Source: CAVRTM01 sp963696105
Lineage (GTDB): Bacteria > Actinomycetota > Actinomycetes > Actinomycetales > Dermatophilaceae
Assembly (NCBI GenBank): GCA_963696105.1
Contig: CAVOIP010000004.1
Span: 62,001 to 126,000, forward strand
Direction of reading: 5' to 3'
DNA: 64,000 nt
Positions 56,307 through 64,000 of this stretch are shown piece after piece. The translations under genes were made by a program, and so were the position numbers. Each line of letters starts with the position of its first letter. Position 1 is the stretch's first letter. The notes beneath the pieces are model-generated. The model had not been told where the DNA came from and ran no database searches. It saw only the letters and a list, made by a program, of their open reading frames with translations.

Positions 56307-57419
56307 ATGTCCGCGGCTGCACTCTCGTTCCCCGTCTCCCTGCGGCACGACCCGCTGCCGGTCGAGCAGCGGGAAGCCGTCCTGGCCAGCCCAGGGTTCG
56401 GCAAGACCTTCACCGACCACATGGTGCTGGCCACCTGGTCGGCCGACCGTGGCTGGCACGACGGCAAGGTCACGGCCTACGGCCCGCTCCAGCTGGACCC
56501 ATCGGCCGCGGTGCTGCACTACGCGCAGGAGATCTTCGAGGGCCTGAAGGCCTACCGGCACGCTGACGGCTCGGTCTGGACGTTCCGGCCGGAGGCGAAC
56601 GCGGCGCGGTTCGCCCGCTCGGCCGGCCGGCTGGCGCTGCCGGTCCTGCCCGAGGAGGACTTCCTGGAGTCCCTCCGCGCCCTGGTCACCACCGACGAGG
56701 CCTGGGTGCCGGCCGGGGACCGCGGCGAGGCCAGCCTGTACCTGCGGCCGTTCATGTTCGCCTCCGAGGCCTTCCTCGGCGTGCGCCCCGCCACGGAGGT
56801 GACCTACTGCGTCATCGCCTCGCCGGCCGGCCCCTACTTCGCCGGCGGGCTGAAGCCGGTGTCGATCTGGCTCTCCACCGCCTACACGCGCGCGGCTCCC
56901 GGCGGCACCGGCGCCGCCAAGTGTGGTGGCAACTACGCCGCCAGCCTGGCCGCGCAGGTCGAGGCGAGCGCCAACGGCTGTGACCAGGTCGCCTTCCTCG
57001 ACGCGGTCGAGCGCCGCTGGGTCGAGGAGCTCGGCGGGATGAACCTCTACTTCGTCCACCGGGACGGCAGCATCGTCACCCCCGAGCTCACCGGCACCAT
57101 CCTGGAGGGCGTCACGCGCTCCTCGATCCTCGAGCTGGCCGAGGAGCTGGGCCACCCGGTCAAGGAGCGGCGGATCTCCATCGAGGAGTGGCGCGAGGGA
57201 GCGGCCTCGGGCGACATCACCGAGGTCTTCGCCTGCGGGACCGCGGCGGTCGTCACGCCGGTCGGGCGACTGGCCTGGGACGGCGGAGAGGTGCGCACGG
57301 GGGGCACGGACGTGGACGGGGCCGTGGGGCCGGTCACCGCCGGGCTGCGCCGGGCGCTGCTGGACGTCCAGTACGGACGCACTCCGGACACCCGTGGATG
57401 GCTCACCCGCCTGGCGTAG
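56307..57419 (+). CDS. ilvE: Branched-chain amino acid aminotransferase
   Basis: The 370-residue fold-IV PLP enzyme performs the last step of valine, leucine and isoleucine synthesis. It has MVLATWSADRGWHDGKVTAYGPLQLDPSAAVLHYAQEIFEGLKAYRH, YLRPFMFASEAFLGVRP, and the PLP lysine in GGTGAAKCGGNYAAS near 204. ELGGMNLYFVH and LTGTILEGVTRSSILELAEELGHPVKERRISIEEW follow. ATG 56307 has a strong AAGGAGG ribosome site 4 bases away. The in-frame extension upstream is shadow. It completes the ilv/leu block. Confidence 0.95.
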   Translation: MSAAALSFPVSLRHDPLPVEQREAVLASPGFGKTFTDHMVLATWSADRGWHDGKVTAYGPLQLDPSAAVLHYAQEIFEGLKAYRHADGSVWTFRPEANAARFARSAGRLALPVLPEEDFLESLRALVTTDEAWVPAGDRGEASLYLRPFMFASEAFLGVRPATEVTYCVIASPAGPYFAGGLKPVSIWLSTAYTRAAPGGTGAAKCGGNYAASLAAQVEASANGCDQVAFLDAVERRWVEELGGMNLYFVHRDGSIVTPELTGTILEGVTRSSILELAEELGHPVKERRISIEEWREGAASGDITEVFACGTAAVVTPVGRLAWDGGEVRTGGTDVDGAVGPVTAGLRRALLDVQYGRTPDTRGWLTRLA

Positions 57420-57486
57420 TGCGGGACGCAAGATCTTCGGCGAAACGGCGTAGGCGCAGGACAGAAAGAGCAATTTTGCCATTCCT

Positions 57487-57515
57487 TTACCTGTTCCGGC
57501 CCTGATCCATAGACT
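57487..57515 (+). promoter_or_regulatory. Candidate promoter of the 107-residue gene
   Basis: TTACCT (57487-57492) and TAGACT (57510-57515) are 17 bases apart in an unusually AT-rich stretch. Transcription would start near 57522, a few bases before a perfect hairpin at 57525. Confidence 0.45.
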
Positions 57516-57524
57516 TCCCCTCGT

Positions 57525-57552
57525 CGCAGCCGCCACCGCAGTGGCGGCTGCG
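57525..57552 (+). promoter_or_regulatory. Perfect 12-bp hairpin in the 5' leader
   Basis: Arms 57525-57536 and 57541-57552 enclose CGCA. If the promoter at 57487-57515 is real, the hairpin forms at the very 5' end of the message, 54 bases before the start codon. It could instead terminate ilvE, but it is 106 bases past that stop and lacks a T tract. Confidence 0.5.
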
Positions 57553-57605
57553 GCCTCGAGATGGGGCGGCGCAGGGCCGCTCCCTCGCCTCAGGGGAGAT
57601 GGTCG

Positions 57606-57929
57606 ATGTTCAAGGCACGTCGTACGGCGCGTCAGCAGGCGACCCAGGCAGCGCAGGCTGCCACCGCCGCCAACCTGAGCCGGGCGGCCGCCGGTGCCTT
57701 GAGGCTCGCGCCGTCGTCTCCGGGTGCCCTCGACCTGACGGTGCTCCGTCCCGGTTGTTATGTCCTGACCGACCGGATGGGCCGGCAGGTCGGCGAGATC
57801 CACGGCGACTACGCCATCGGCTTCCGCTCGCGCTACGAGGGCGTGCAGCGCAGCTTCCCCACGCTCGAGGAGGCTCGCGCCCACGTCGAGCGGCTGTGGC
57901 GCGGGAGCCGCTCCTCCCTCGCCGTCTGA
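57606..57929 (+). CDS. Hypothetical protein (107 residues)
   Basis: ATG 57606 has GGGGAGATGG upstream. The product has a basic, Ala-rich N-terminal helix (FKARRTARQQATQAAQAATAANLSRAAAG), then a small beta-rich domain (CYVLTDRMGRQVGEIHGDYAIGFRSRYEGVQRSF) and a closing helix (TLEEARAHVERLWRG). I do not recognise the fold. The N-helix could bind nucleic acid or membrane. It stands alone behind its own likely promoter and 5' hairpin, between ilvE and an alcohol dehydrogenase. Confidence 0.65.
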   Translation: MFKARRTARQQATQAAQAATAANLSRAAAGALRLAPSSPGALDLTVLRPGCYVLTDRMGRQVGEIHGDYAIGFRSRYEGVQRSFPTLEEARAHVERLWRGSRSSLAV

Positions 57930-58015
57930 CCAGGGCGCAGAGGGGCAGCACCGCCCGACCCTGGACCGCGGATAGCCTGTCGGCCCACCCCGGACGACAG
58001 GAAGGCACCTCCCGC

Positions 58016-58081
58016 ATGGCACAGCCACCCTCCGGCCGGTCCGCCGAGCACGCTGCGAGCGGTCGGGGGGCCGGCGCATGA
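58016..58081 (+). CDS. 21-residue frame coupled to the alcohol dehydrogenase gene
   Basis: ATG 58016 has ACAGGAAGG upstream, and its TGA overlaps the dehydrogenase ATG (ATGA at 58078-58081). A TAGCCT box lies at 57973-57978. The peptide is Gly/Ser/Ala-rich without regulatory amino acid runs. It may serve only to couple translation of the next gene, which has no good ribosome site of its own. Confidence 0.35.
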   Translation: MAQPPSGRSAEHAASGRGAGA

Positions 58082-59118
58082 GGGCTCTGGTCTACGAGTC
58101 CTTCGGCGGCCCGATGGTGGTCCGCGACGTACCGGCTCCGGCTGCGGCTCCCGGTGGGGTCGTGCTCCGCGTCGGGGCCAGCGGCGTCTGCCGCAGCGAC
58201 TGGCACGGCTGGCAGGGCCACGACCCCGACATCGCCCTGCCGCACGTGCCGGGCCACGAGCTGGCCGGGACCATCGAGGCGGTGGGCGAGGGCGTGCACG
58301 GCTGGCAGGTCGGCGCCCGCGTCACGGTCCCCTTCGTCTGTGCCTGCGGCCGGTGCGCCCGTTGCGCGGCCGGCGACCAGCAGGTCTGTGCGCACCAGAC
58401 CCAGCCGGGCTTCACCCACTGGGGCTCGTTCGCCGAGCTCGTGTCGATCGAGGCCGCGGACGTCAACCTCGTGGCGCTGCCGGACGGGCTGTCCTTCGCC
58501 GTCGCGGCCAGCCTGGGCTGCCGCTACGGCACCGCCTTCCGCGCGGTCGCCCACCAGGGCAGGGTGCGCCCCGGCGAGTGGGTCGCCGTGCACGGCTGCG
58601 GCGGGGTGGGCCTGTCCGCGGTACAGGTCGCCGTCGCGGCCGGTGCGCGGGTCGTGGCTGTCGACGTCGCCCCCGGAGCCCTGGCGCTGGCCCGCGAGCT
58701 GGGGGCGCAGGAGGTCCTTGACTCCCGCGGACTCGACGCGGCGGCGGTGGCGGACGCGGTGCGCAGCGCCACCGGTGGTGGGGCGCACGTGTCCCTCGAC
58801 GCGCTCGGGAGTCCCGGCACCTGCGTCGGCTCGGTCCTCTGCCTGCGGGCGCGCGGCCGGCACGTCCAGGTGGGCCTGCTGCCGCCGGACCTCGGGCGGC
58901 CGGCGGTGCCGATGGACCGGGCCGTGGCCCTCGAGCTGGAGCTGCTCGGCAGCCACGGCATGCCGGCACACGCGTATCCGGAGATGCTGGGGCTCATCGC
59001 TGCCGGCCGGCTGCACCCCGAGCGGCTGGTCACCCGCGAGCTCGGCCTGGACGAGGCCGCCGGGGCGTTCGCCGGCCTCGGCACCGTCCCCGGCATCGCG
59101 GTCGTCACCCGGTTCTGA
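58078..59118 (+). CDS. Zinc-dependent alcohol dehydrogenase (MDR family)
   Basis: The 346-residue medium-chain dehydrogenase has the catalytic zinc ligands Cys and His (GVCRSDWHG near 37, PHVPGHELAG near 60) and four structural-zinc cysteines in CACGRCARCAAGDQQVC. A Rossmann motif HGCGGVGLSAVQVAVAAGARVVAVDV follows near 175. It oxidises an alcohol or reduces an aldehyde with NAD. The substrate is unknown; the motifs resemble the AdhP/zinc threonine dehydrogenase-like group. ATG 58078 is coupled to a short upstream frame. A hairpin follows at 59159. Confidence 0.9.
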   Translation: MRALVYESFGGPMVVRDVPAPAAAPGGVVLRVGASGVCRSDWHGWQGHDPDIALPHVPGHELAGTIEAVGEGVHGWQVGARVTVPFVCACGRCARCAAGDQQVCAHQTQPGFTHWGSFAELVSIEAADVNLVALPDGLSFAVAASLGCRYGTAFRAVAHQGRVRPGEWVAVHGCGGVGLSAVQVAVAAGARVVAVDVAPGALALARELGAQEVLDSRGLDAAAVADAVRSATGGGAHVSLDALGSPGTCVGSVLCLRARGRHVQVGLLPPDLGRPAVPMDRAVALELELLGSHGMPAHAYPEMLGLIAAGRLHPERLVTRELGLDEAAGAFAGLGTVPGIAVVTRF

Positions 59119-59158
59119 CCCGGTCCACGACGCGGGCTGGCACGGCGGACCCGACCCC

Positions 59159-59187
59159 GTACGGCGGCCCTGTCGCGGCCGCCGTAC
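59159..59187 (+). terminator. Terminator after the alcohol dehydrogenase
   Basis: Perfect 11-bp arms (59159-59169 and 59177-59187) enclose a 7-base loop, 40 bases after the stop. The rest of the 291-base gap before the permease has TTGACG (59321) and TTGACT (59345) hexamers but no convincing matched -10 element. Confidence 0.65.
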
Positions 59188-59409
59188 CGCACGATGGTCG
59201 CGCGGTTCGTGGCGCCCCGGGCGCCCGCGTCTGCGCTCATGCGGGCGCCGTGCCCGGCGCGTCCGACACGTTTCTCCCGGGCCGCCGCGCGCCACGGCAG
59301 GGGACGTTCCCCACGACCCATTGACGGGAGCCTCGGCGCTGGTCTTGACTGCACCCCACAACAGCGTCGCCGGCCGTCCGGCCGTGCCAGGACTCGTCCG
59401 AGGTGACCG

Positions 59410-60930
59410 ATGAGCATCTCCGAACCCGTCGCGGGCGCCGGGGACGCCGACGCCGCCCGCCTGGCTGAGCTGGGCTACACCCAGGAGCTCCACCGGGGCA
59501 TGAGCGGCTTCTCCAACTTCGCCGTCTCGTTCTCCATCATCTCCGTCCTCGCCGGGTGCATCACGACGTACTACCTCGCCATGGACGCCGGTGGCCCGGT
59601 TGCGATCACCCTGGGCTGGCCGGTGGTGGGCCTGTTCGTGCTGTGCGTCGCCCTGGCCATGGCCGAGGTGTGCTCGTCGTACCCGACCGCCGGCGGTCTC
59701 TACTTCTGGGCGGGGCGCCTCGCCCGCCGCAACAAGCGGGTGTGGGCCTGGTACGTCGGGTGGTTCAACTTCCTGGGCGAGATCGCGGTGACGGCGGCGA
59801 TCGACTACGGGGCCGCCGTCACGTGGATGGCGCTGCTCAACCTCGTGTGGGGAGTGACGGTCTCGCCGACGACGATCTTCCTGGCCTACACCGTGATCCT
59901 GCTCCTGCACGGGCTGCTCAACACCTTCGGGGTCAACCTGGTCAAGCTGCTCTCGGACGTCAGTGCCTGGTGGCACCTGGCCGGTGTCGCGGTCATCGTG
60001 CTCGCCCTCGCCTTCGTGCCGGACCGGCACCAGTCGCTGACATGGACGTTCACGGAGTTCCGCAACACGACCGGCTGGGCCAGCCCGGTCTATGCCATCC
60101 TCATCGGCCTCCTGATGGCCCAGTACACCTACACCGGGTACGACGCCTCCGCGCACATCGCCGAGGAGACCCGCAACGCCTCCGTGGACGCACCGAAGGG
60201 GATCGTTCGGAGCGTCTGGGTCTCGATCCTCGCCGGGTGGGTCCTGCTGATCGCCGTCACGGCGTCGATCCAGAACTACGACGCCGAGCGCCACAGCCCG
60301 ACCGGGCTGCCGCCCGCGCAGATCTTCATCGACGCGGCCGGCCGGACCATCGGCCTGTTCCTGCTGTTCATCTGCGCTGTCGCCCAGTTCTTCTGCGGGA
60401 TGGCGTCGGTGACCGCGAACTCCCGCATGTCGTACGCCTTCTCGCGCGACGGCGCGCTGCCGGGATCGCGGCTCTGGGCCAGGGTCAACCCGCGGACGGG
60501 CACCCCCACCAACTCGATCTGGCTGTGCGTCGGGTGCTCGTTCGTCCTCGCGACCCCGGCCCTGAAGAGCATCATCGCCTACGGTGCGGTGACCTCGATC
60601 GCCGTCATCGGGCTCTACATCGCCTACGTCGTACCCGTCCTGCTCAGACGCCTCAACCCGCAGTTCCGCACCGGCGCCTGGCAGCTCGGCCGGTGGAGCG
60701 CACCGCTCGGCTGGATCGCCGTCACCTGGGTGGCCTTCATCGTGATCCTCTTCATGCTGCCGCAGTACGCGCCGGGCACCGGCGACACGTTCAACTACGC
60801 GCCGGTCGCCGTCCTCGCCGTGCTGCTGCTCGCCACCGCGTTCTGGTTCGGCCGGGGCCGGCACCACTTCATGCGCGACGTCCCGAAGGGGCACGACACC
60901 AGGCCCGCCGACGAGATCTTCTACGAGTGA
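59410..60930 (+). CDS. Amino acid/polyamine permease of the APC superfamily
   Basis: The 506-residue protein has twelve predicted membrane helices. It starts with the GABA-permease-type ELGYTQELHRGMSGFSNFAVSFSIISVLAGCITTYYLAM, and continues with SSYPTAGGLYFWAGRLA, NTFGVNLVKLLSDVSAWWH, YTYTGYDASAHIAEETRNASVDAPKGI and MASVTANSRMSYAFSRDGALPGS. These match the AGT/BAT1-like family that moves amino acids, GABA, choline-like amines or polyamines. ATG 59410 follows an AGGTGA-type ribosome site. The glutamine-synthetase-like gene starts 28 bases later, so it should import the substrate of that pathway. Confidence 0.9.
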   Translation: MSISEPVAGAGDADAARLAELGYTQELHRGMSGFSNFAVSFSIISVLAGCITTYYLAMDAGGPVAITLGWPVVGLFVLCVALAMAEVCSSYPTAGGLYFWAGRLARRNKRVWAWYVGWFNFLGEIAVTAAIDYGAAVTWMALLNLVWGVTVSPTTIFLAYTVILLLHGLLNTFGVNLVKLLSDVSAWWHLAGVAVIVLALAFVPDRHQSLTWTFTEFRNTTGWASPVYAILIGLLMAQYTYTGYDASAHIAEETRNASVDAPKGIVRSVWVSILAGWVLLIAVTASIQNYDAERHSPTGLPPAQIFIDAAGRTIGLFLLFICAVAQFFCGMASVTANSRMSYAFSRDGALPGSRLWARVNPRTGTPTNSIWLCVGCSFVLATPALKSIIAYGAVTSIAVIGLYIAYVVPVLLRRLNPQFRTGAWQLGRWSAPLGWIAVTWVAFIVILFMLPQYAPGTGDTFNYAPVAVLAVLLLATAFWFGRGRHHFMRDVPKGHDTRPADEIFYE

Positions 60931-60958
60931 GATCCGCGGCACGGACAGGAGGAGGGCG

Positions 60959-62326
60959 ATGACCGCTCCACCGATGCTGACCATCGAGCGACTGGTCGCC
61001 GACATCGAGGCGGGTACGGTCGACACCGTGATCTGCGCCTTCACCGACATGCAGGGGCGCCTGCAGGGCAAGCGGATCCACGCCCCGTTCTTCCTCGACA
61101 CGGTGCTGGACCACGGCACCGAGGGGTGCAACTACCTGCTGGCAGTGGACGTCGACATGAACACGGTGGACGGCTATGCCATCAGCTCCTGGGAGCGCGG
61201 CTACGGCGACATGATGTTCGACCTGGACCTCAGCACCCTGCGGCGCACGCCGGGCCAGCCCTGGTCCGTCACGATCCAGTGCGACCTGTCGTGGACCGAC
61301 GGCAGCGGCCCGGTGCGGCAGTCGCCCCGCTCGGTGCTGCGCGGCCAGGTCGACGCGGCGGCCGACCTCGGCTGCGTGGCCCTCGCCGGCACCGAGCTGG
61401 AGTTCATCGTCTTCGAGGACTCCTTCGACCAGGCCTGGGACCGCCGGTACGAGGGCCTGACCGGGGCCAACCGCTACAACGTGGACTACTCGATCCTCGG
61501 TGGCACCAGGGTCGAGCCGCTGCTGCGGGACATCCGCAACGAGATGTACGCCGCCGGGGTGATGGTCGAGAGCGCCAAGGGCGAGTGCAACCCGGGGCAG
61601 CACGAGATCGCGTTCCGGTACGACGAGGTGGTCCGCACCTGCGACAACCACGCCGTCTACAAGACCGCCGCCAAGGAGATCGCTGCCGCCCACGGGCAGT
61701 CCCTGACGTTCATGGCCAAGTACGACCAGCGGGAGGGGAACAGCTGCCACATCCACCTGTCGCTGCGGGGCGAGGACGGGGAGGCGGTCTTCGCCGACGA
61801 GAGCCGGGCCGGCGGCCACAGCGTGATGTTCGACTCCTTCATCGCCGGGGTGCAGGTGACGCTGCGCGAGCTGACGCTCTTCTACGCGCCGAACATCAAC
61901 TCCTACAAGCGTTTCGCACCGGGCTCGTTCGCACCGACCGCGGTCGCCTGGGGCCGCGACAACCGCACGTGCGCCCTGCGGGTGGTCGGGCACGGCAGTG
62001 GGCTGAGGGTCGAGAACCGTCTGCCCGGCGGGGACGTCAACCCCTACCTGGCGGTCGCGGCGATGCTGGCCGGTGGTCTGCACGGCGTCCGCGAGCAGAT
62101 CCCACTGGAGCCGCCGTGCGAGGGCAACGCCTACGTCGCGGACAAGGCCCAGGTGCCCACTACCCTGGCCGAGGCGCGTGAGCTCTTCGCCGGGTCCGCG
62201 CTCGCACGAGCGGCGTTCGGCAAGGACGTCGTCGACCACTACGTCAACGCCGCGGACGTCGAGCTCGCCGCGTTCAACGCCGCGGTCACCGACTGGGAGC
62301 GGATCAGGGGGTTCGAGCGGCTGTGA
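60959..62326 (+). CDS. Glutamine synthetase-like gamma-glutamyl ligase (PuuA/GlnA3/GlnA4 type)
   Basis: The 455-residue protein has the GS fold but differs from GlnA in its substrate loops. Visible are FTDMQGRLQGKRI, the metal motif GTELEFIVFEDSFDQAWD, and NPGQHEIAFRYDEVVRTCDNHAVYKTAAKEIA. SCHIHLSLRGEDGEAVFAD, SFAPTAVAWGRDNRTCALRVVG and the catalytic VENRLPGGDVNPYLAVAAMLAGGLHG follow. The adenylylation loop of GlnA-I is not evident. The group ligates glutamate to polyamines or ethanolamine in catabolism. ATG 60959 has AGGAGG upstream. Its TGA overlaps the aldehyde dehydrogenase GTG. The amine substrate (putrescine, spermidine or ethanolamine) cannot be chosen. Confidence 0.85.
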   Translation: MTAPPMLTIERLVADIEAGTVDTVICAFTDMQGRLQGKRIHAPFFLDTVLDHGTEGCNYLLAVDVDMNTVDGYAISSWERGYGDMMFDLDLSTLRRTPGQPWSVTIQCDLSWTDGSGPVRQSPRSVLRGQVDAAADLGCVALAGTELEFIVFEDSFDQAWDRRYEGLTGANRYNVDYSILGGTRVEPLLRDIRNEMYAAGVMVESAKGECNPGQHEIAFRYDEVVRTCDNHAVYKTAAKEIAAAHGQSLTFMAKYDQREGNSCHIHLSLRGEDGEAVFADESRAGGHSVMFDSFIAGVQVTLRELTLFYAPNINSYKRFAPGSFAPTAVAWGRDNRTCALRVVGHGSGLRVENRLPGGDVNPYLAVAAMLAGGLHGVREQIPLEPPCEGNAYVADKAQVPTTLAEARELFAGSALARAAFGKDVVDHYVNAADVELAAFNAAVTDWERIRGFERL

Positions 62327-63735
62327 GCGGCATCCCGACGACGACCGGCACCGAGGGCGGTGCCGCGGTCGAGCACGTGGTCCTCAACCCCTCGACCGCC
62401 CAACCGGTCGCGACGGTGCCGCTGGCCACGCTGGAGGAGACCGACGCGGCGATCGCCACGGCGCAGGCGGTGGGACCCGCCTGGAGGGCGGTCAGCCCCG
62501 CCGACCGCGGCCGGCTGCTGCGGCGGTTCGCCGAGGTGGTGGACGCCCACGTCGAGGAGCTCGCCGCCCTGGAGGTGGTGAACGCCGGGCACACGGTCGG
62601 CAACGCCAGGTGGGAGGCCGGCAACGTCCGCGACGTGCTGGCCTACTACTCGGCGGCACCGGAGCGCCTCTTCGGCCGGCAGATCCCGGTCGCCGGCGGG
62701 ATCGACGTCACGTTCAAGGAGCCGCTCGGCACCGTCGGGATCATCGTCCCGTGGAACTTCCCCATGCCCATCGCCGGGTGGGGCCTGGCGCCGGCGCTGG
62801 CTGCCGGCAACACCGTCGTCCTGAAGCCGGCCGAGCTGACGCCGCTGACGGCGCTGCGGCTGGGGGAGCTGGCCCTGGAGGCGGGGCTGCCCGAAGGCGT
62901 GCTCACGGTCCTGGCCGGCCGCGGCTCGGTCGTGGGGGAGCGGTTCGTCACCCACCCGGCCGTCCGCAAGATCTGCTTCACCGGCTCCACGCAGGTCGGG
63001 CAGCGGATCATGCGGGGGGCCGCCGACCAGGTGAAGCGCGTGACGCTCGAGCTGGGCGGCAAGAGCGCCAACGTGGTCTTCGCGGACGCCGACCTGGAGC
63101 GGGCCGCGGCGACGGCGCCCATGTCGGTGTTCGACAACGCCGGCCAGGACTGCTGTGCCCGCAGCCGGATCCTGGTCCAGCGCAGCGTGTTCGACCGGTT
63201 CATGGCGCTCTTCGAGACCGCCGTGCGAGGCGTCGTCGTCGCCGACCCCGCGCGGGAGACGACGCAGATGGGGCCGCTGATCAGCGCGGGGCAGCGCGAC
63301 CGCGTCCGGTCCTACGTCGAGGACGCGCCGGAGGAGGTCGACGTCGCCTTCCGCGGGGAGTGCCCCACCGGAGACGGCTTCTGGTACCCGGCAACGGTGG
63401 TCCTGCCGCGCGGGCCCGGTGACCCGGTGTGGCGGGAGGAGGTCTTCGGGCCCGTGGTGGCGGTGCTGCCGTTCGAGGACGAGGCGGACGCGGTCGCCAA
63501 GGCCAACGACACGGCGTACGGACTGTCGGGGTCCATCTGGACCCGCGACCTGGGACGCGCGCTGCGCGTCTCCCGGGGCATCGAGGCCGGCACCCTGTCG
63601 GTCAACTCCCACAGCAGCGTGCGGTACTCCACGCCGTTCGGGGGGTTCAAGCAGTCCGGGCTGGGGCGCGAGCTGGGCCCGGACGCGCTCGATGCGTTCA
63701 CGGACGTCAAGAACGTCTTTCTCTCCACCGACTGA
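62323..63735 (+). CDS. NAD(P)-dependent aldehyde dehydrogenase
   Basis: The 470-residue ALDH carries VVLNPSTAQPVATVPLA, the nucleotide-binding GTVGIIVPWNFPMPIAGWGLAPALAAGNTVVLKPAELTP, and FTGSTQVGQRI. The catalytic Glu is in TLELGGKSANVV and the Cys in NAGQDCCARSRILV near 278; FGGFKQSGLGRELG closes the site. It probably oxidises the aldehyde of a gamma-glutamylated amine, or a free aminoaldehyde, as PuuC does. GTG 62323 overlaps the ligase stop by 4 bases. Confidence 0.92.
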   Translation: MSGIPTTTGTEGGAAVEHVVLNPSTAQPVATVPLATLEETDAAIATAQAVGPAWRAVSPADRGRLLRRFAEVVDAHVEELAALEVVNAGHTVGNARWEAGNVRDVLAYYSAAPERLFGRQIPVAGGIDVTFKEPLGTVGIIVPWNFPMPIAGWGLAPALAAGNTVVLKPAELTPLTALRLGELALEAGLPEGVLTVLAGRGSVVGERFVTHPAVRKICFTGSTQVGQRIMRGAADQVKRVTLELGGKSANVVFADADLERAAATAPMSVFDNAGQDCCARSRILVQRSVFDRFMALFETAVRGVVVADPARETTQMGPLISAGQRDRVRSYVEDAPEEVDVAFRGECPTGDGFWYPATVVLPRGPGDPVWREEVFGPVVAVLPFEDEADAVAKANDTAYGLSGSIWTRDLGRALRVSRGIEAGTLSVNSHSSVRYSTPFGGFKQSGLGRELGPDALDAFTDVKNVFLSTD

Positions 63736-63765
63736 CCGCCCGCGAGGGCCGACGAGAGGCTTGGC

Positions 63766-64000
63766 ATGGCAGGACGACTCGAGGGACGGGTGGCCGTGGT
63801 CACCGGTGGCGGGAGCGGCATCGGGCTGGCGACGGTGCGGCGGTTCGCGCAGGAGGGCGCGCGGGTGGTCATCGGCGACGTCGACGAGGTCGGCGGCAAG
63901 GCGGTGGCCGAGGAGGTCGGCGGCGCGTTCGTGTCGTGCGACGTGACCGACGCCGCGCAGGTCGACACGCTGTTCGCCACGGCGAAGCAGCGCTACGGCA
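63766..64000 (+). CDS. Short-chain dehydrogenase/reductase (3' partial)
   Basis: ATG 63766, with GACGAGAGG upstream, opens the N-terminal 78 codons of an SDR. The Rossmann motif VAVVTGGGSGIGLATVRRFAQEGARVVIGDVDEVGG is followed by VSCDVTDAAQVDTLFATAKQRYG at the window edge. The TGxxxGIG and CDVTD elements are classic NAD(H)-binding. The catalytic Tyr-Lys lies beyond the window. It is 30 bases after the aldehyde dehydrogenase and likely belongs to the same catabolic operon. Confidence 0.88.
   Translation, partial: MAGRLEGRVAVVTGGGSGIGLATVRRFAQEGARVVIGDVDEVGGKAVAEEVGGAFVSCDVTDAAQVDTLFATAKQRYG

Noticed and set aside
57610..61131. 1173-codon minus-strand open frame
   Set aside because: It runs antisense through four good plus-strand genes, is repetitive in Arg, Gly and Pro, and has no domain. 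GC bias alone suppresses stops in this frame.

Overview
ORGANISM. The DNA is very GC-rich with strong third-position GC bias. Gene content and order point to a high-GC actinomycete: a GlgE glycogen pathway, a GatCAB amidotransferase, ilvBNC-serA-leuB-ilvE, and etfBA next to a cysteine desulfurase and mnmA. The order acyltransferase, GH57, etfBA, iscS, mnmA, metE-like, ligA, gatCAB, ilvBNC, serA, leuB matches, as I remember it, the Mycobacterium tuberculosis Rv3034c to Rv2995c stretch. Local content suggests a Nocardioidaceae-like or related lineage, but I cannot fix the genus.

LAYOUT. 0-4.2 kb: a gene tail, a thiamine-binding protein, a GNAT enzyme, a MarR regulator ending in a tandem repeat, and a B12-dependent acyl-CoA mutase large subunit with the isobutyryl-CoA mutase residue signature. 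4.2-10.4 kb: a membrane protein/lipoprotein pair, a cysteine-free CnoX-like protein, then two alpha/beta hydrolases and an ATP-grasp protein in one operon. 10.4-25.2 kb: a DUF1905 protein and the glycogen block. glgE-treS-mak-glgB-pgm run on the minus strand with overlapping or abutting ends. glgP diverges from glgE, and glgX converges on glgP. 25.2-30.9 kb: YbjN protein, enoyl-CoA hydratase, a methyltransferase remnant, acyltransferase, GH57, etfBA. 31-42.8 kb: iscS, mnmA, metE-like, EamA exporter, ligA, a DinB protein, a minus-strand hypothetical, gatCAB. 42.8-47.1 kb: a PQQ-type sugar dehydrogenase lipoprotein, a hydroxyacid dehydrogenase, a beta-propeller protein coupled to a MoaD-like protein, and a SixA phosphatase. 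47.2-57.4 kb: branched-chain amino acid and serine synthesis with an attenuator before ilvB. 57.6-64 kb: an orphan small protein, a zinc alcohol dehydrogenase, and a permease/gamma-glutamyl ligase/aldehyde dehydrogenase/SDR cluster that looks like polyamine or amino-alcohol catabolism.

HOW THE GENES WORK TOGETHER. TreS and Mak turn trehalose into maltose-1-phosphate. GlgE polymerises it, GlgB branches the glucan, GlgP and GlgX degrade it, and Pgm links glucose-1-phosphate to glucose-6-phosphate. Three direct CTGnAA-type repeats in the glgE-glgP divergent region look like a MalR-type operator. IlvBNCDE and LeuB make valine, isoleucine and leucine.

TWO WINDOW-WIDE OBSERVATIONS. (1) About twenty genes have a TAnnnT-like -10 element ending 6-8 nt before the start codon, which is the signature of leaderless transcripts. 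(2) Between about 9.38 and 15.13 kb the ATP-grasp gene, the DUF1905 gene, pgm and glgB carry more than 30 frameshifts, nearly all single extra C or G bases, while conserved protein sequence continues across each one. Elsewhere only ligA and the DinB gene each show one clear shift. This looks like uncorrected indel error in part of the assembly rather than real gene decay. I saw no tRNA, rRNA, CRISPR array, insertion sequence or phage gene.
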